A DNA stretch of 64,000 nt, from contig DYJL01000003.1 in assembly GCA_020723105.1 (NCBI GenBank), positions 1 to 64,000 on the forward strand, written 5' to 3'. This stretch comes from Nitrospira japonica. GTDB lineage: Bacteria; Nitrospirota; Thermodesulfovibrionia; UBA6902. The notes under the pieces were generated by a model. It did not search any database, was not told where the DNA came from, and was given only the letters and a program-made list of their open reading frames with translations. Within the stretch, counting starts at the first letter, position 1, and each line of letters opens with the position of its first letter. Shown here one piece after another: positions 48,103-57,727 of the stretch. The translations under genes and the position numbers were made by a program.

Positions 48103-49435
48103 TTATATCCGCAGACGAAAACATGATTTCATAAGGCGCTGATAATCCTTTAAGGTAGAGTACGCCTATCTTCTGGTCTGCAGATTTAATCAGGCTCGGA
48201 TACCTGTTATATATCTTTCCTTCTTCACTCATTAAGAGTGAACGGCTGCTCCATTTAGCATTAGCGTACCTAAGCAACCTGAGCTCGCCTGCAAGTGCAG
48301 CAGGACTGCTTCCCTTGTATTTTGTCCCGCCATAAAGCAGATATATATTTGCCGGGACCACGCTCTCATCCATAGCAAGAACACAAGTGTATGTTTCCAG
48401 AGCCTGACCCTGTGAATCTTTAACAACCAAATTGCCAGGCTGTTCAAGAGGAGGCTGCCAATTATTCTCTCCATAAGGCGGGGAGAGCACCCTGTAGCGC
48501 AGATGACTGTTATTATCAATGTAAACCAGATGAAGGTCTCCTGTGCCAGATTCAAAAATCATGGACATGCGTCTGTCATCTCCGGCAACTTTGCTGCTGA
48601 GTCCAAGCACTGAATCAGTTCCGCTCCATTGCTGCCCGTCGTATAACCGTCCCAGAATCAGCCCTTTTGCAGTAGCCTTTGCAGCCAAATAAGCCTTCCC
48701 TCCGCCAAGTCCTATTATCTGAGGAGCCATGCTTAGTGTATCAGTGTTATTCAATGCGACTCCTTTTGGGGTCCAGTTCATAATATCCAGTGGATTATTA
48801 CTGCGAGAGACAATTACATCATAATATTCCTCAGAGGCAAGTTTATGCCGGGATGCTATCCAAAAAAAGTTGTCAGGATCTAATGATGCAGATGAATAAA
48901 AAATAAGTTCATCAGTTTCTGTATCGGGATAAATGCTGTAAGGAGTGCCTAATGTGATAGCCTGATTGTTGATCACATCTTCACGGGCATTCAATATAGA
49001 ATTTGAAGATGAAGAATAGAAAAAATAAAAATAATTTACTGTATTTATTTCTGTGTTGATCACATCAATGCTGCTGGAATGAGGGAGCCCGCTCTGTATA
49101 ACTCCCATGGACCATATCAGGCCGTCAGCCGAGCTTGCATAATAAGCATCGCTGCCGTTGCTGTAAAAGACAAACCATCTGCCATTTATATAAAACACCT
49201 TTCTCTGAAACTGCCTTGTTGTAACATGGTCGTCTGTCGATGTATCTATTCCTGCTATAGAGACAAAGTCACCGCCTCCGTTATTGCCTGCATTATTTTT
49301 CCCGTTACTGTTTGAAGAACCGGAAGAACCTGAACAATTTGCAATAAAAAGAAATATGATAAACAGAAAAAATATTCTGTAATTTCCAAGTGCTTTATCT
49401 ATTGTCATCATTTTTGCCTCCGATATCATCAACAA
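48071..49435 (-). CDS. secreted lipoprotein, beta-propeller-like, unknown function
   Basis: lipobox-like FLFIANCSGSSGSSNSNG; repeated WFVFYSNGSDAYYASSADGLIWS-type motifs. Confidence 0.65.
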   Translation of the reverse strand: MLMISEAKMMTIDKALGNYRIFFLFIIFLFIANCSGSSGSSNSNGKNNAGNNGGGDFVSIAGIDTSTDDHVTTRQFQRKVFYINGRWFVFYSNGSDAYYASSADGLIWSMGVIQSGLPHSSSIDVINTEINTVNYFYFFYSSSSNSILNAREDVINNQAITLGTPYSIYPDTETDELIFYSSASLDPDNFFWIASRHKLASEEYYDVIVSRSNNPLDIMNWTPKGVALNNTDTLSMAPQIIGLGGGKAYLAAKATAKGLILGRLYDGQQWSGTDSVLGLSSKVAGDDRRMSMIFESGTGDLHLVYIDNNSHLRYRVLSPPYGENNWQPPLEQPGNLVVKDSQGQALETYTCVLAMDESVVPANIYLLYGGTKYKGSSPAALAGELRLLRYANAKWSSRSLLMSEEGKIYNRYPSLIKSADQKIGVLYLKGLSAPYEIMFSSADISDIENYFASR

Positions 49436-50726
49436 GGGTCCGGGCTTTTATGATACTCGAATTAAGGCAGCGGCTCTCAGGATAAAGATGCGCGGTGTTA
49501 AGTATATACAGGTCTTTTACAGGAGTCCTCATATCCGGCATGGTCTTGCTGTAATTCCGGACAAAAACCGGCTGGCTGAACCGGTCCTGAAAGACCCAGG
49601 ACTGCTCCACATCTGCAGCCCGGAACTCAGGGAATATCTTTTCAAGATAGGCTGAAAAGTCCCTGTAAATGTCATCCTTAGACCTTGAAAAAATCCGGTC
49701 CTCGCTGGATGAATATTTAGTCAGATACACAAGATGCCTGTTGCCGTAATAATCAGGCGAAATAAGATTCGTATGTTCAATAATTCCAACAAAAGGACTA
49801 CGGGGATCGCTTATATTGATCCAGTAATAATCGCTGAGGGCCTGTTTCAATTTCAGGACTACGCAGGTTGAACCCTGATATTTCACAGCAGAGAGCCTGG
49901 CTTTATATTCCAAAGGCAGGGAAGATACCAGGTGAAGAAAAGAAGGGATTGGCATAGTAGCAATAATAACATCACCAGCAATTAAGTTACCATTTGAAAT
50001 TATCCCGGTACTCTTTCCCTTCTCAACTGAGATCTTCTCTATTGCTGCTCCGGTATGAAGCTCTCCACCCTGCCTTCTGATTGCTTCAACCAATTCATCG
50101 AACAGTTTCTTATACCCGGTCCTGATATACCCCATGGCTTCCTTTCCCCCTCCCCCTTCCTTTGACTTCTTTCTGTCAACAACGCGGTTCCACAGCCATG
50201 CTGCCGAGATACGGTCATAATTGTCGCCGAATTTCATTTTCAGGAGAGGCTCCCATACAATTCTGCATGACTCGGCGCCGGAATGTTTGCGCAGCCAATC
50301 CAGAGCGCTTTCATTCTCCATGCCCTGCCAATCCCTGATACGCATCATTTTAAGCGATCCCAGGCCCAGGCGCAGCCGATCTTTAATTTTCAACGGAGTA
50401 AACAACAAGAGATCTTTCGGAGTGGCAAACGGATAGACTTTGTTCTCATAAAAGAATCCTGTTTTGACCTTGCGGAACATAACATCTTCAGCCATGTTTA
50501 ATTCTTTCATCAAATCAATCAGTCCCGTATGTCCGCTGAAGATATGATGATAATATTTTTCAAGATATGTGCCTTCCACAGGGAAAAATCCGGAGAGGCC
50601 GCCCACTTCCGGAGCGCTCTCAAACACATTTACCTGATGCCCCTTTTTCAATAAAAAATAGGCAGCAGCAAGCCCGGTAATCCCTGCGCCAATAATGTTT
50701 ACTGTCATTTTTGCAGAGTTATTCAT
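49395..50726 (-). CDS. FAD/NAD(P)-dependent amine-oxidase-like oxidoreductase
   Basis: NIIGAGITGLAAAYFLLKKGHQVNVFESAPEVGGLSGFF; C-terminal LYILNTAHLYPESRCLNSSIIKA. Confidence 0.92.
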   Translation of the reverse strand: MNNSAKMTVNIIGAGITGLAAAYFLLKKGHQVNVFESAPEVGGLSGFFPVEGTYLEKYYHHIFSGHTGLIDLMKELNMAEDVMFRKVKTGFFYENKVYPFATPKDLLLFTPLKIKDRLRLGLGSLKMMRIRDWQGMENESALDWLRKHSGAESCRIVWEPLLKMKFGDNYDRISAAWLWNRVVDRKKSKEGGGGKEAMGYIRTGYKKLFDELVEAIRRQGGELHTGAAIEKISVEKGKSTGIISNGNLIAGDVIIATMPIPSFLHLVSSLPLEYKARLSAVKYQGSTCVVLKLKQALSDYYWINISDPRSPFVGIIEHTNLISPDYYGNRHLVYLTKYSSSEDRIFSRSKDDIYRDFSAYLEKIFPEFRAADVEQSWVFQDRFSQPVFVRNYSKTMPDMRTPVKDLYILNTAHLYPESRCLNSSIIKARTLVDDIGGKNDDNR

Positions 50727-50749
50727 CAGAATATCTTAAATAAATAATT

Positions 50750-50820
50750 GTAGTTATATAACCTTGCATAAAGATCGCTCCTCGCAATGACGCTTTAATT
50801 ATGCAAGGTTATATAACTGC
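50750..50820. repeat. long inverted repeat (MITE/REP-like element)
   Basis: agttatataaccttgcataa (50752-50771) and its perfect 20-bp reverse complement (50799-50818) around agatcgctcctcgcaatgacgctttaa. Confidence 0.75.
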
Positions 50821-51655
50821 TGCAGCACAATTCATTGAAACTTGCGATTCTGAAATCTTTTATTTTTGGCAACACGGCTTTATCCTTTAATAAATTCAAT
50901 TCCCTCAATCTCTGATCACAATACCAGTCATATTCCAGCAAACTATCAGATGGATAACCCGGATGGACAGGTATTTCAAATATTTCATATGGACTTTTTC
51001 TTATTACCCGAGATATTTCCTCAAATGAATTAACTATGTCGGCATTATCGAACAAATCAATCCCGACGACCCTTATATTCAGACAGTATTTAGTTCGAAG
51101 GCAGCAATAAGCTGTCAATAAATTCAATATGGGTATTCTGAACAGGTTCCTGTATCCGGCACGCAGAATATTATACAGGCTGCCAGATGGCATACGAATA
51201 GGAACGTTCAGGCCAAATTCTTTATTCAACCGCATCAGGGCCTTCATTATAGACGGCACAAGATGAATATTCTGGTGAGAATCTATATGGGTAATTTTAT
51301 ATCCATGCCTGACTAACAGGTTCATCTGTGCTTTGATTTCGTTATATATATCTTCCATATTAATTCTGTTTATCAGCATTTTTATCAATACCTTTTTAAA
51401 ATCCAGATAGTATCCGTTGTCATCTGTAAATTTTGATTTCCCACCTAAAACAGATTTTCCAACTGTCAGATTGAGATGAAAACCGACTTTCATGATACCT
51501 GACTGTTTTAGCATAGTGCTGGAATGTTCAAACTCCTGATGATTTATCATAAAAGACAGATCGCTTACGATGCCGTGATGAAGGCATTCCAATATGCCTT
51601 TATTGACAGACTCACATAGTCCAAAGTCATCGGCAGTTATAATAATTTTTTTCAT
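50795..51655 (-). CDS. ChbG/YdjC-like carbohydrate deacetylase
   Basis: KKIIITADDFGLCESVNKGILECLHHG; VGFHLNLTVG; ITHIDSHQNIHLVPSI. Confidence 0.92.
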   Translation of the reverse strand: MKKIIITADDFGLCESVNKGILECLHHGIVSDLSFMINHQEFEHSSTMLKQSGIMKVGFHLNLTVGKSVLGGKSKFTDDNGYYLDFKKVLIKMLINRINMEDIYNEIKAQMNLLVRHGYKITHIDSHQNIHLVPSIMKALMRLNKEFGLNVPIRMPSGSLYNILRAGYRNLFRIPILNLLTAYCCLRTKYCLNIRVVGIDLFDNADIVNSFEEISRVIRKSPYEIFEIPVHPGYPSDSLLEYDWYCDQRLRELNLLKDKAVLPKIKDFRIASFNELCCSSYITLHN

Positions 51656-51672
51656 GATAGTACAGGACGAAC

Positions 51673-52617
51673 TTATCTGACATCCTTAATATAATCGACA
51701 ATGTATTGCGGTCTCTTTTTTGATTCCATAAATGTTTTGCCAATATATTCACCGATGATACCCAGAAACAGCAATTGAATCCCACCCAAAAAAAATAATG
51801 CAGCGCCTAAGGTTGCAAAACCAGGGATAGGCTGCCCCATAAATATTTTTTCAATGAGAATATAGAGGCCGTAAATAAAACTGATGGTAGACATTATCAA
51901 GCCGCAATAGATAGACACCCTCAAAGGCCTGACCGATACAGAAATCAGACTGTCAACAGCTAATCCAATTAACTTATTGAGAGAATATTTAGACGTTCCG
52001 AATGTTCTTTTATTAGGCACATAGGCTATGTTAGCAGATTTTAATCCTATCAAACTTACTATCCCCCGGTTAAAATAATTAATCTCCTTAAATTCCTTGA
52101 TTATGTTGACTGCTTTAATATCGAGCAGTTTGAAGTCTGACAGAGGCATCTCATTCCCGCTGAGCAAATTTATTATTTTATGAAAGAGAAATGATCCGAT
52201 CCTTTTATATGTGGACCCAACAGAATATTCTCTCTTTTCAATATTTACAATATTAAAACCCTCTTTAATTTTTTCAACAGCCTCTATGATTTTATCAGGG
52301 GGATGTTGAAAATCCCCGTCAATAATGGCACACAGAAAAGAGGAAGAATTATCCAGGCCGCATTTAATTGCCAGATCTTTTCCATGATTTCTGGACAACC
52401 TGATATATTTCAGTTTAACGCCGGCGTTCTGTATAGTTAACTGCTGTATCAGAGTTTCGGTATCGTCAGTGCTGCCATCGTCTACAAAAATAAAATTTAT
52501 CTGTCTGAATACAGATGACAGAGTTGATATTGTGTAATCAATCAGTGGTAGTATATTATTCTTCTCATTAAATACCGGAATGACCAAATCAATATTCTGA
52601 AAGTTATTTAATGACAT
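51673..52617 (-). CDS. glycosyltransferase family 2 (polyprenyl-phosphate type, two C-terminal TMs)
   Basis: IDLVIPVFNEKNNILPLIDY; FVDDGSTDDTETLIQQL; DGDFQHPPDKI; RTFGTSKYSL. Confidence 0.94.
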   Translation of the reverse strand: MSLNNFQNIDLVIPVFNEKNNILPLIDYTISTLSSVFRQINFIFVDDGSTDDTETLIQQLTIQNAGVKLKYIRLSRNHGKDLAIKCGLDNSSSFLCAIIDGDFQHPPDKIIEAVEKIKEGFNIVNIEKREYSVGSTYKRIGSFLFHKIINLLSGNEMPLSDFKLLDIKAVNIIKEFKEINYFNRGIVSLIGLKSANIAYVPNKRTFGTSKYSLNKLIGLAVDSLISVSVRPLRVSIYCGLIMSTISFIYGLYILIEKIFMGQPIPGFATLGAALFFLGGIQLLFLGIIGEYIGKTFMESKKRPQYIVDYIKDVR

Positions 52618-52647
52618 GATTGATTATCTCCCTGCCCATCAAATCAG

Positions 52648-54711
52648 CTAATTACTATACTCAGTAAGCCGGGTTATCTTATTGTTCGCACCCGAAAGAT
52701 TGACTTCTATCAATTTTAAAAGCCGGTCCGCTATCTCAGGTTCATCATTCAATATATTTTGCATCTCTTCAGGATCTGTTCCAAGGTTAAAAAGCAGTGA
52801 TTTCTTATCTTTCAAGTAATAAATGAGCTTATAGTTTCCATCCCATATTGCTATAGTGCCAGTAGAAACAGGGGTACCAAAAGAACGGTTTCTGATAAGC
52901 TGCATCGAAAACAGGGTCTGTGCCTCCAGCGATTTGCCTTCAATCAGGGGATACAGAGATCTCCCTTCCATCCATGTGGGAACCGCTATCCCCGCCAGAT
53001 CCAGGATAGTCGGAGCAATGTCTATTTGCTCAACAGGCATATCTATCACTTTACTGGCAAGCCGGCCTGGCATCTTGATGACTAATGGCACATGAACGAA
53101 TTGTTCAAAGAGATGATCACCGACATGCCCTTTATATCCATGAGAAAAACTTTCTCCATGATCTGCTGAAAAAACAATTATTGTGTTGGATAAATCCATT
53201 TTTTCTGAAAGCTTCTTCATAAAAACCCTGAATTGTTCGTCAGAATATAATATAAATTCATCATAACGTTTTCTCAACTCGTCCACTTTTGGTTGATCTT
53301 CAGGTTTATATTCAAAATCTTCAGGTGCATCAGTATATTTCATCTCATCCGGTTTATCGTTATCTCCACCAAACATGCCCCTGTAAGATTTTGGAGGAAG
53401 ATATGGCGAATGGGGAGGATAAAGATGAAGCCATGCAAAGAAAGGCTCGTGCAACTGCTTTGCTTCCGTCTCCTGAATTGAGGATGACATATAGTCCAGG
53501 AACCGGTTATATACTAATTTCGGAGGATATGGATTTTGAGGATGATCGCCAGTATCCTGAATTGACTGCTGATTCTGCGTCCCGTTTTCTTTTTTAACCG
53601 GATTACTTTCAGACCGTTTCATATTAGCGCTTGCAGCCAGTTTTTCAACAGACTTCAGAACAAATATATAAGGGTATTTCTTCATGAACTTGATAATGAC
53701 AGGCCTTTTTTTAAAAAAAACCTTAACGCCGCGAAATTTGCCATTGCTCAGGAATTTGTTAAAGGTCGTTGCGTTATCTTTTGTCAAGAAACTTCGTCCT
53801 ATTCCCAAAGTATCAGGGTGAGCATGAGGGTTCTGCACCCAACCATAAATATTGTATCCGTTCTCCTTCAGAATATGAGGCAGACTGTCTGTATAATTTT
53901 TGACGGGGGAATTCAGGGCATCATACCACACCTTATGGGTCCAGACTCTTTGTCCGGTCATTAAACTCATAGAAGTTGGCACAGTCCAGTTGGAAGCAGC
54001 ATAGAGCCGCTTGAATACAACCGCATCTTTAGCCCATTCAGACAGATAAGGAGTAGTGGGCCGGTTATATCCATACAAACCCATATCGCGTGCAGCTAAC
54101 GTGTCCCATGTTATTAATATGATATTGGGATTTGTATTATTGATTCCAGAAACATGAGCGCTATTTTTATTAACGTACTTAAATGCCGGAGGTTCCTTCC
54201 TGAATACACTGAATCCGGAACAGGGCAAAGCAATCAACAGCCCTGCAACAAAAAGCCAGACCAGAGGAGTTATACGGGTATTTATCCCTGAGAGAAATGC
54301 TTCAGTATGTTTATTGATTAAGAAAATAACAGCTCCAGACAGAATGCTGCTTATCAGTAAAATTGTGAGATCATTCAGATTCGTCAGGCTGTTGTTGAAT
54401 CTGTCAACAAAGAAGATATGCCTGATTGCATGTATGATAACAATTATTATTATCCATGCAATTATGTATTCAAGCCGGATTTTTTTAAATGTTTTATTTA
54501 TTCCATATGCGAGGATCCATAAGAAAAAGGCAATAAAAATTCCCGGGATGGTCCACAATATGTACGATAATGACAGGTCCGGCAGAAAATCTGTAAACCG
54601 CATATAAAAGGAGTAGCCGTCCCATTTATAAAAGGTGACTTTCAGGAACAATAATGTAAATAAAACAAAAATTATCCGCTGAAGCAAGATGAAATATTTT
54701 TTAGCTGACAT
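52648..54711 (-). CDS. membrane-bound sulfatase-like (alkaline phosphatase superfamily) protein
   Basis: N-terminal TM helices; NIILITWDTLAARDMGLYGYNRPTTPYL; WTVPTSMSLMTGQ; FSADHGESFSHG. Confidence 0.92.
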   Translation of the reverse strand: MSAKKYFILLQRIIFVLFTLLFLKVTFYKWDGYSFYMRFTDFLPDLSLSYILWTIPGIFIAFFLWILAYGINKTFKKIRLEYIIAWIIIIVIIHAIRHIFFVDRFNNSLTNLNDLTILLISSILSGAVIFLINKHTEAFLSGINTRITPLVWLFVAGLLIALPCSGFSVFRKEPPAFKYVNKNSAHVSGINNTNPNIILITWDTLAARDMGLYGYNRPTTPYLSEWAKDAVVFKRLYAASNWTVPTSMSLMTGQRVWTHKVWYDALNSPVKNYTDSLPHILKENGYNIYGWVQNPHAHPDTLGIGRSFLTKDNATTFNKFLSNGKFRGVKVFFKKRPVIIKFMKKYPYIFVLKSVEKLAASANMKRSESNPVKKENGTQNQQSIQDTGDHPQNPYPPKLVYNRFLDYMSSSIQETEAKQLHEPFFAWLHLYPPHSPYLPPKSYRGMFGGDNDKPDEMKYTDAPEDFEYKPEDQPKVDELRKRYDEFILYSDEQFRVFMKKLSEKMDLSNTIIVFSADHGESFSHGYKGHVGDHLFEQFVHVPLVIKMPGRLASKVIDMPVEQIDIAPTILDLAGIAVPTWMEGRSLYPLIEGKSLEAQTLFSMQLIRNRSFGTPVSTGTIAIWDGNYKLIYYLKDKKSLLFNLGTDPEEMQNILNDEPEIADRLLKLIEVNLSGANNKITRLTEYSN

Positions 54712-54756
54712 GAAAAACCACTTAATAACTAAATATCAAAGCCCGCACAGATAACA

Positions 54757-56922
54757 TTACTGGATATAACCCAATGTCTTAAGGCGATCAACAACTTCTT
54801 CTTTCAATTTTGTGGTTGATCCGGCTTTATAAGTATTCATATTAAGCCATTGGCTAAGTCTGTTCTCAAGGTCCTCAGAGATGCTACTGTCAGAATTATA
54901 TATGTTCTTTTTCTCTTCAGGGTCCTTAAGGATATTGTAAAGCTCCCTTTTTCCTGTTGTGGAATTGATATATTTAAAAGAGCCGGAATATATTGCACGT
55001 TCAATACGGTCAAATCTCGAATTATACCGGCCTCCTTTTTCTTTGAAAAATGATTCACTTATAACATTTATGGGCCTTTCGCGTGAATTACCCGATAAGC
55101 TCTTTCCCTCGATGTCTTCAGATATCTTATATCCAAGGACTTCCAGAACCGTCGGCATAATATCGGTAACGCTGACCACCTCACTCACTACATGACTTTT
55201 GTTATCATCAGGAAACTTTATAATTAACGGAACGTAGACATGGTCTTGATATACCGAAAGACCGTCGTGTTCCATCATAGCCCTGTCCCCAAAAGCCTCA
55301 CCATGGTCTGACGTAATAATTATGATAGAGTTCTGATATAAACCTGCGTCTTTCAGTCGCTGGACCAATTCTCCGATTTTAAAATCGACATAAGCAATAC
55401 CACCGTCATATTGAGATATCAGATGGCTCTGTTCTTCCCCTGTTATATTGCGTTCAAAATTCATGACCTGATCTTTAAGTTTCATATAACGGGAATAAGT
55501 AACCCCCCCCCTCTTCCCGGGAAATAATGAATCAAACGGAAGAGGTGGAATATAGGGCCAGTGTGCATCCATGTAATTGATAAAGAGGAAAAACGGGTCC
55601 TGCCCTTTTTTTACTTTATCAATAAGCTTGAACACCTCATTATTTATATCTTCAGCAGGACGCAAGTCTTCGTATATGGAAGGCGAGATAAAATTTACGA
55701 CAAAACGGCGAAAATTCTGCCTGAGATAGTATTGCTTAGTTCTTCCGACTATTGGAATACGCGACCGGTAGTCGTAATAATTGAATCCCTGATCAATCTC
55801 GAAACCATTTCCCAGGAAGGAAAAATTTGATACAACCCCGATTGTGAGATAACCGTTTTCAGACAGCATTTCCGCCAATGTATGAAACTTCTTGTCCAGC
55901 GGCCTGCATACCGGGTAGTCAGGGATCACACGATGCGCTCCGTGTTTGCTCGAATACATGCCTGTGAAAATAGATGCATGAGATGTCAGGGTCATGTCTC
56001 CAGAAGCAATGGCCCGGGTATATAAGGTCGCCTGTTCCGCAAGTTTTCTGAGATTTGGTGTTGTGTCCCTTTTGTATCCGTAAAGAGAGAGATGATCCGC
56101 ACGTACTGTATCCATAGAGATCAATATGACGTTATGACGGCCTCTATCCTTATGTAACGATTTGACACTCAATTTTTCTCTGATAGGGCTTTGAACCATA
56201 AACGAACTTGTACAAATAATTATTAATGAAACAGCAATGAGTGAAGCGAAATAGCTGACAGATATTGCAGTTTTTTTCTCTGAAGACATTTTGAATTCTC
56301 TCTCATTGATTTTCTTATGGATTAAAAATGAAATGAAAAAACAGATGAACAGATAAATCGGGACTATAACAGCTTTGAAGGTAACAGAATGGCCTCCCAA
56401 TAAGTCCTTGCTTATCCAGAGCAATCCAGGCAGCGATAAACTTGTAACCCATGGATTCGTGAGAAAACGTAACTGCTGAAACTTACTGTCAGAGATAAAA
56501 CTCATAATAATAGCGACTGTCAATATAACAGCCACAAACAAAGAAAGCAGCACAGAAAGGTCCTGTAAGGGTAACTGAATAAAAAGGTTGATTGAAAATA
56601 CCCAAATGACTGTTAATACTGCTGCCAGTGGATACAGATCAGAACTGTGATTCTCACGAAGAAGACTGGCTCTCTCCCGTACTTCAGATAAAGCCAATGC
56701 TGACAATCCTCCAAGGACTGAACCAATAAAGGGATAGATCACGAATAACAATAAAGACGCAAATCCCCAATGCATTGGTATGTAGTCATGATGAGGCTTG
56801 ACCAGCCATGGCAGAACAGTTGAAAACAAACATTCCACTATTCCATAAATTATCCAGGCGACTGCACCATGTACTGCGCCGGAATGCAAATTTTTCCCGA
56901 AGCTTTGTTTTTCTGATTCCAT
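54757..56922 (-). CDS. membrane-bound sulfatase-like protein with C-terminal LGY tail
   Basis: N-terminal TM helices; NVILISMDTVRADHLSLYGYKRDTTPNL; MTLTSHASIFTG; ITSDHGEAFGD; ...VDRLKTLGYIQ. Confidence 0.93.
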   Translation of the reverse strand: MESEKQSFGKNLHSGAVHGAVAWIIYGIVECLFSTVLPWLVKPHHDYIPMHWGFASLLLFVIYPFIGSVLGGLSALALSEVRERASLLRENHSSDLYPLAAVLTVIWVFSINLFIQLPLQDLSVLLSLFVAVILTVAIIMSFISDSKFQQLRFLTNPWVTSLSLPGLLWISKDLLGGHSVTFKAVIVPIYLFICFFISFLIHKKINEREFKMSSEKKTAISVSYFASLIAVSLIIICTSSFMVQSPIREKLSVKSLHKDRGRHNVILISMDTVRADHLSLYGYKRDTTPNLRKLAEQATLYTRAIASGDMTLTSHASIFTGMYSSKHGAHRVIPDYPVCRPLDKKFHTLAEMLSENGYLTIGVVSNFSFLGNGFEIDQGFNYYDYRSRIPIVGRTKQYYLRQNFRRFVVNFISPSIYEDLRPAEDINNEVFKLIDKVKKGQDPFFLFINYMDAHWPYIPPLPFDSLFPGKRGGVTYSRYMKLKDQVMNFERNITGEEQSHLISQYDGGIAYVDFKIGELVQRLKDAGLYQNSIIIITSDHGEAFGDRAMMEHDGLSVYQDHVYVPLIIKFPDDNKSHVVSEVVSVTDIMPTVLEVLGYKISEDIEGKSLSGNSRERPINVISESFFKEKGGRYNSRFDRIERAIYSGSFKYINSTTGKRELYNILKDPEEKKNIYNSDSSISEDLENRLSQWLNMNTYKAGSTTKLKEEVVDRLKTLGYIQ

Positions 56923-56975
56923 CTATTTCACCGCACGCAATTTATAACCAAAAAGAAATACTTAGGCTTTACTTA

Positions 56976-57689
56976 TCAAAATCTTATTAATAAATGTTTC
57001 CTGTTCCCCTGGAATGTCAATCGAGTGTTTATCACTTCGGCATTGAGTTTTAGCTTATCGATTAATTTCCTTAATTCATCGATTGATAGAGATAAAACAC
57101 CCGATGAAGACCTTGTTTTTGAATATTCTGAAAATCTGGCCCGAAACATTACCTTGAGAGTTTCCTGTAAATGTCGTTCGCTAATACCTGCCCTTAGTGC
57201 GGCCAATATATCGGGAATCATTCCTGTATCGTTTAGAATATCTGCGATCAGGAACCTTGCGCCCGGCATAGCAACTCTTTGCACCTCTTTTATTAATTTT
57301 TCAACCTCATTAATATTTTTATAATATTGAATTACACTCAGACATATTATTAGCGAAAACTTTTTATCATAAATAAATGACAAGTTGGTATAATCCACTT
57401 TATCCAGTTTATAAAAAAACAGGTTCCGGTCCGGACTGAATTTCTTTCTGCAGATATCAAGATAATGTTCTGAGACATCAACACCATGAACTTCTTTAAC
57501 TTTGTCTTTCAAAAAGGCTTCAAGATAACCAGGACCACACCCAATATCCAGGATTATGTCTTGACCATTATAATTCAATAAATTGTCTGTCGACCTCAGG
57601 AAAATCTCCATATATTTTTCCCAGTTGATGTCCCTGAAAATCGATTGCTTTTCCCAGTAATCAATCCATTTATTTGAGATTTTCTCCAA
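56976..57689 (-). CDS. class I SAM-dependent methyltransferase
   Basis: IILDIGCGPGYLEAFLKDKVKEVHGVDVS. Confidence 0.92.
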   Translation of the reverse strand: MEKISNKWIDYWEKQSIFRDINWEKYMEIFLRSTDNLLNYNGQDIILDIGCGPGYLEAFLKDKVKEVHGVDVSEHYLDICRKKFSPDRNLFFYKLDKVDYTNLSFIYDKKFSLIICLSVIQYYKNINEVEKLIKEVQRVAMPGARFLIADILNDTGMIPDILAALRAGISERHLQETLKVMFRARFSEYSKTRSSSGVLSLSIDELRKLIDKLKLNAEVINTRLTFQGNRKHLLIRF

Positions 57690-57727
57690 GGTCGTAATTC
57701 CCGAATTATATTAGATTTAAATTAATG

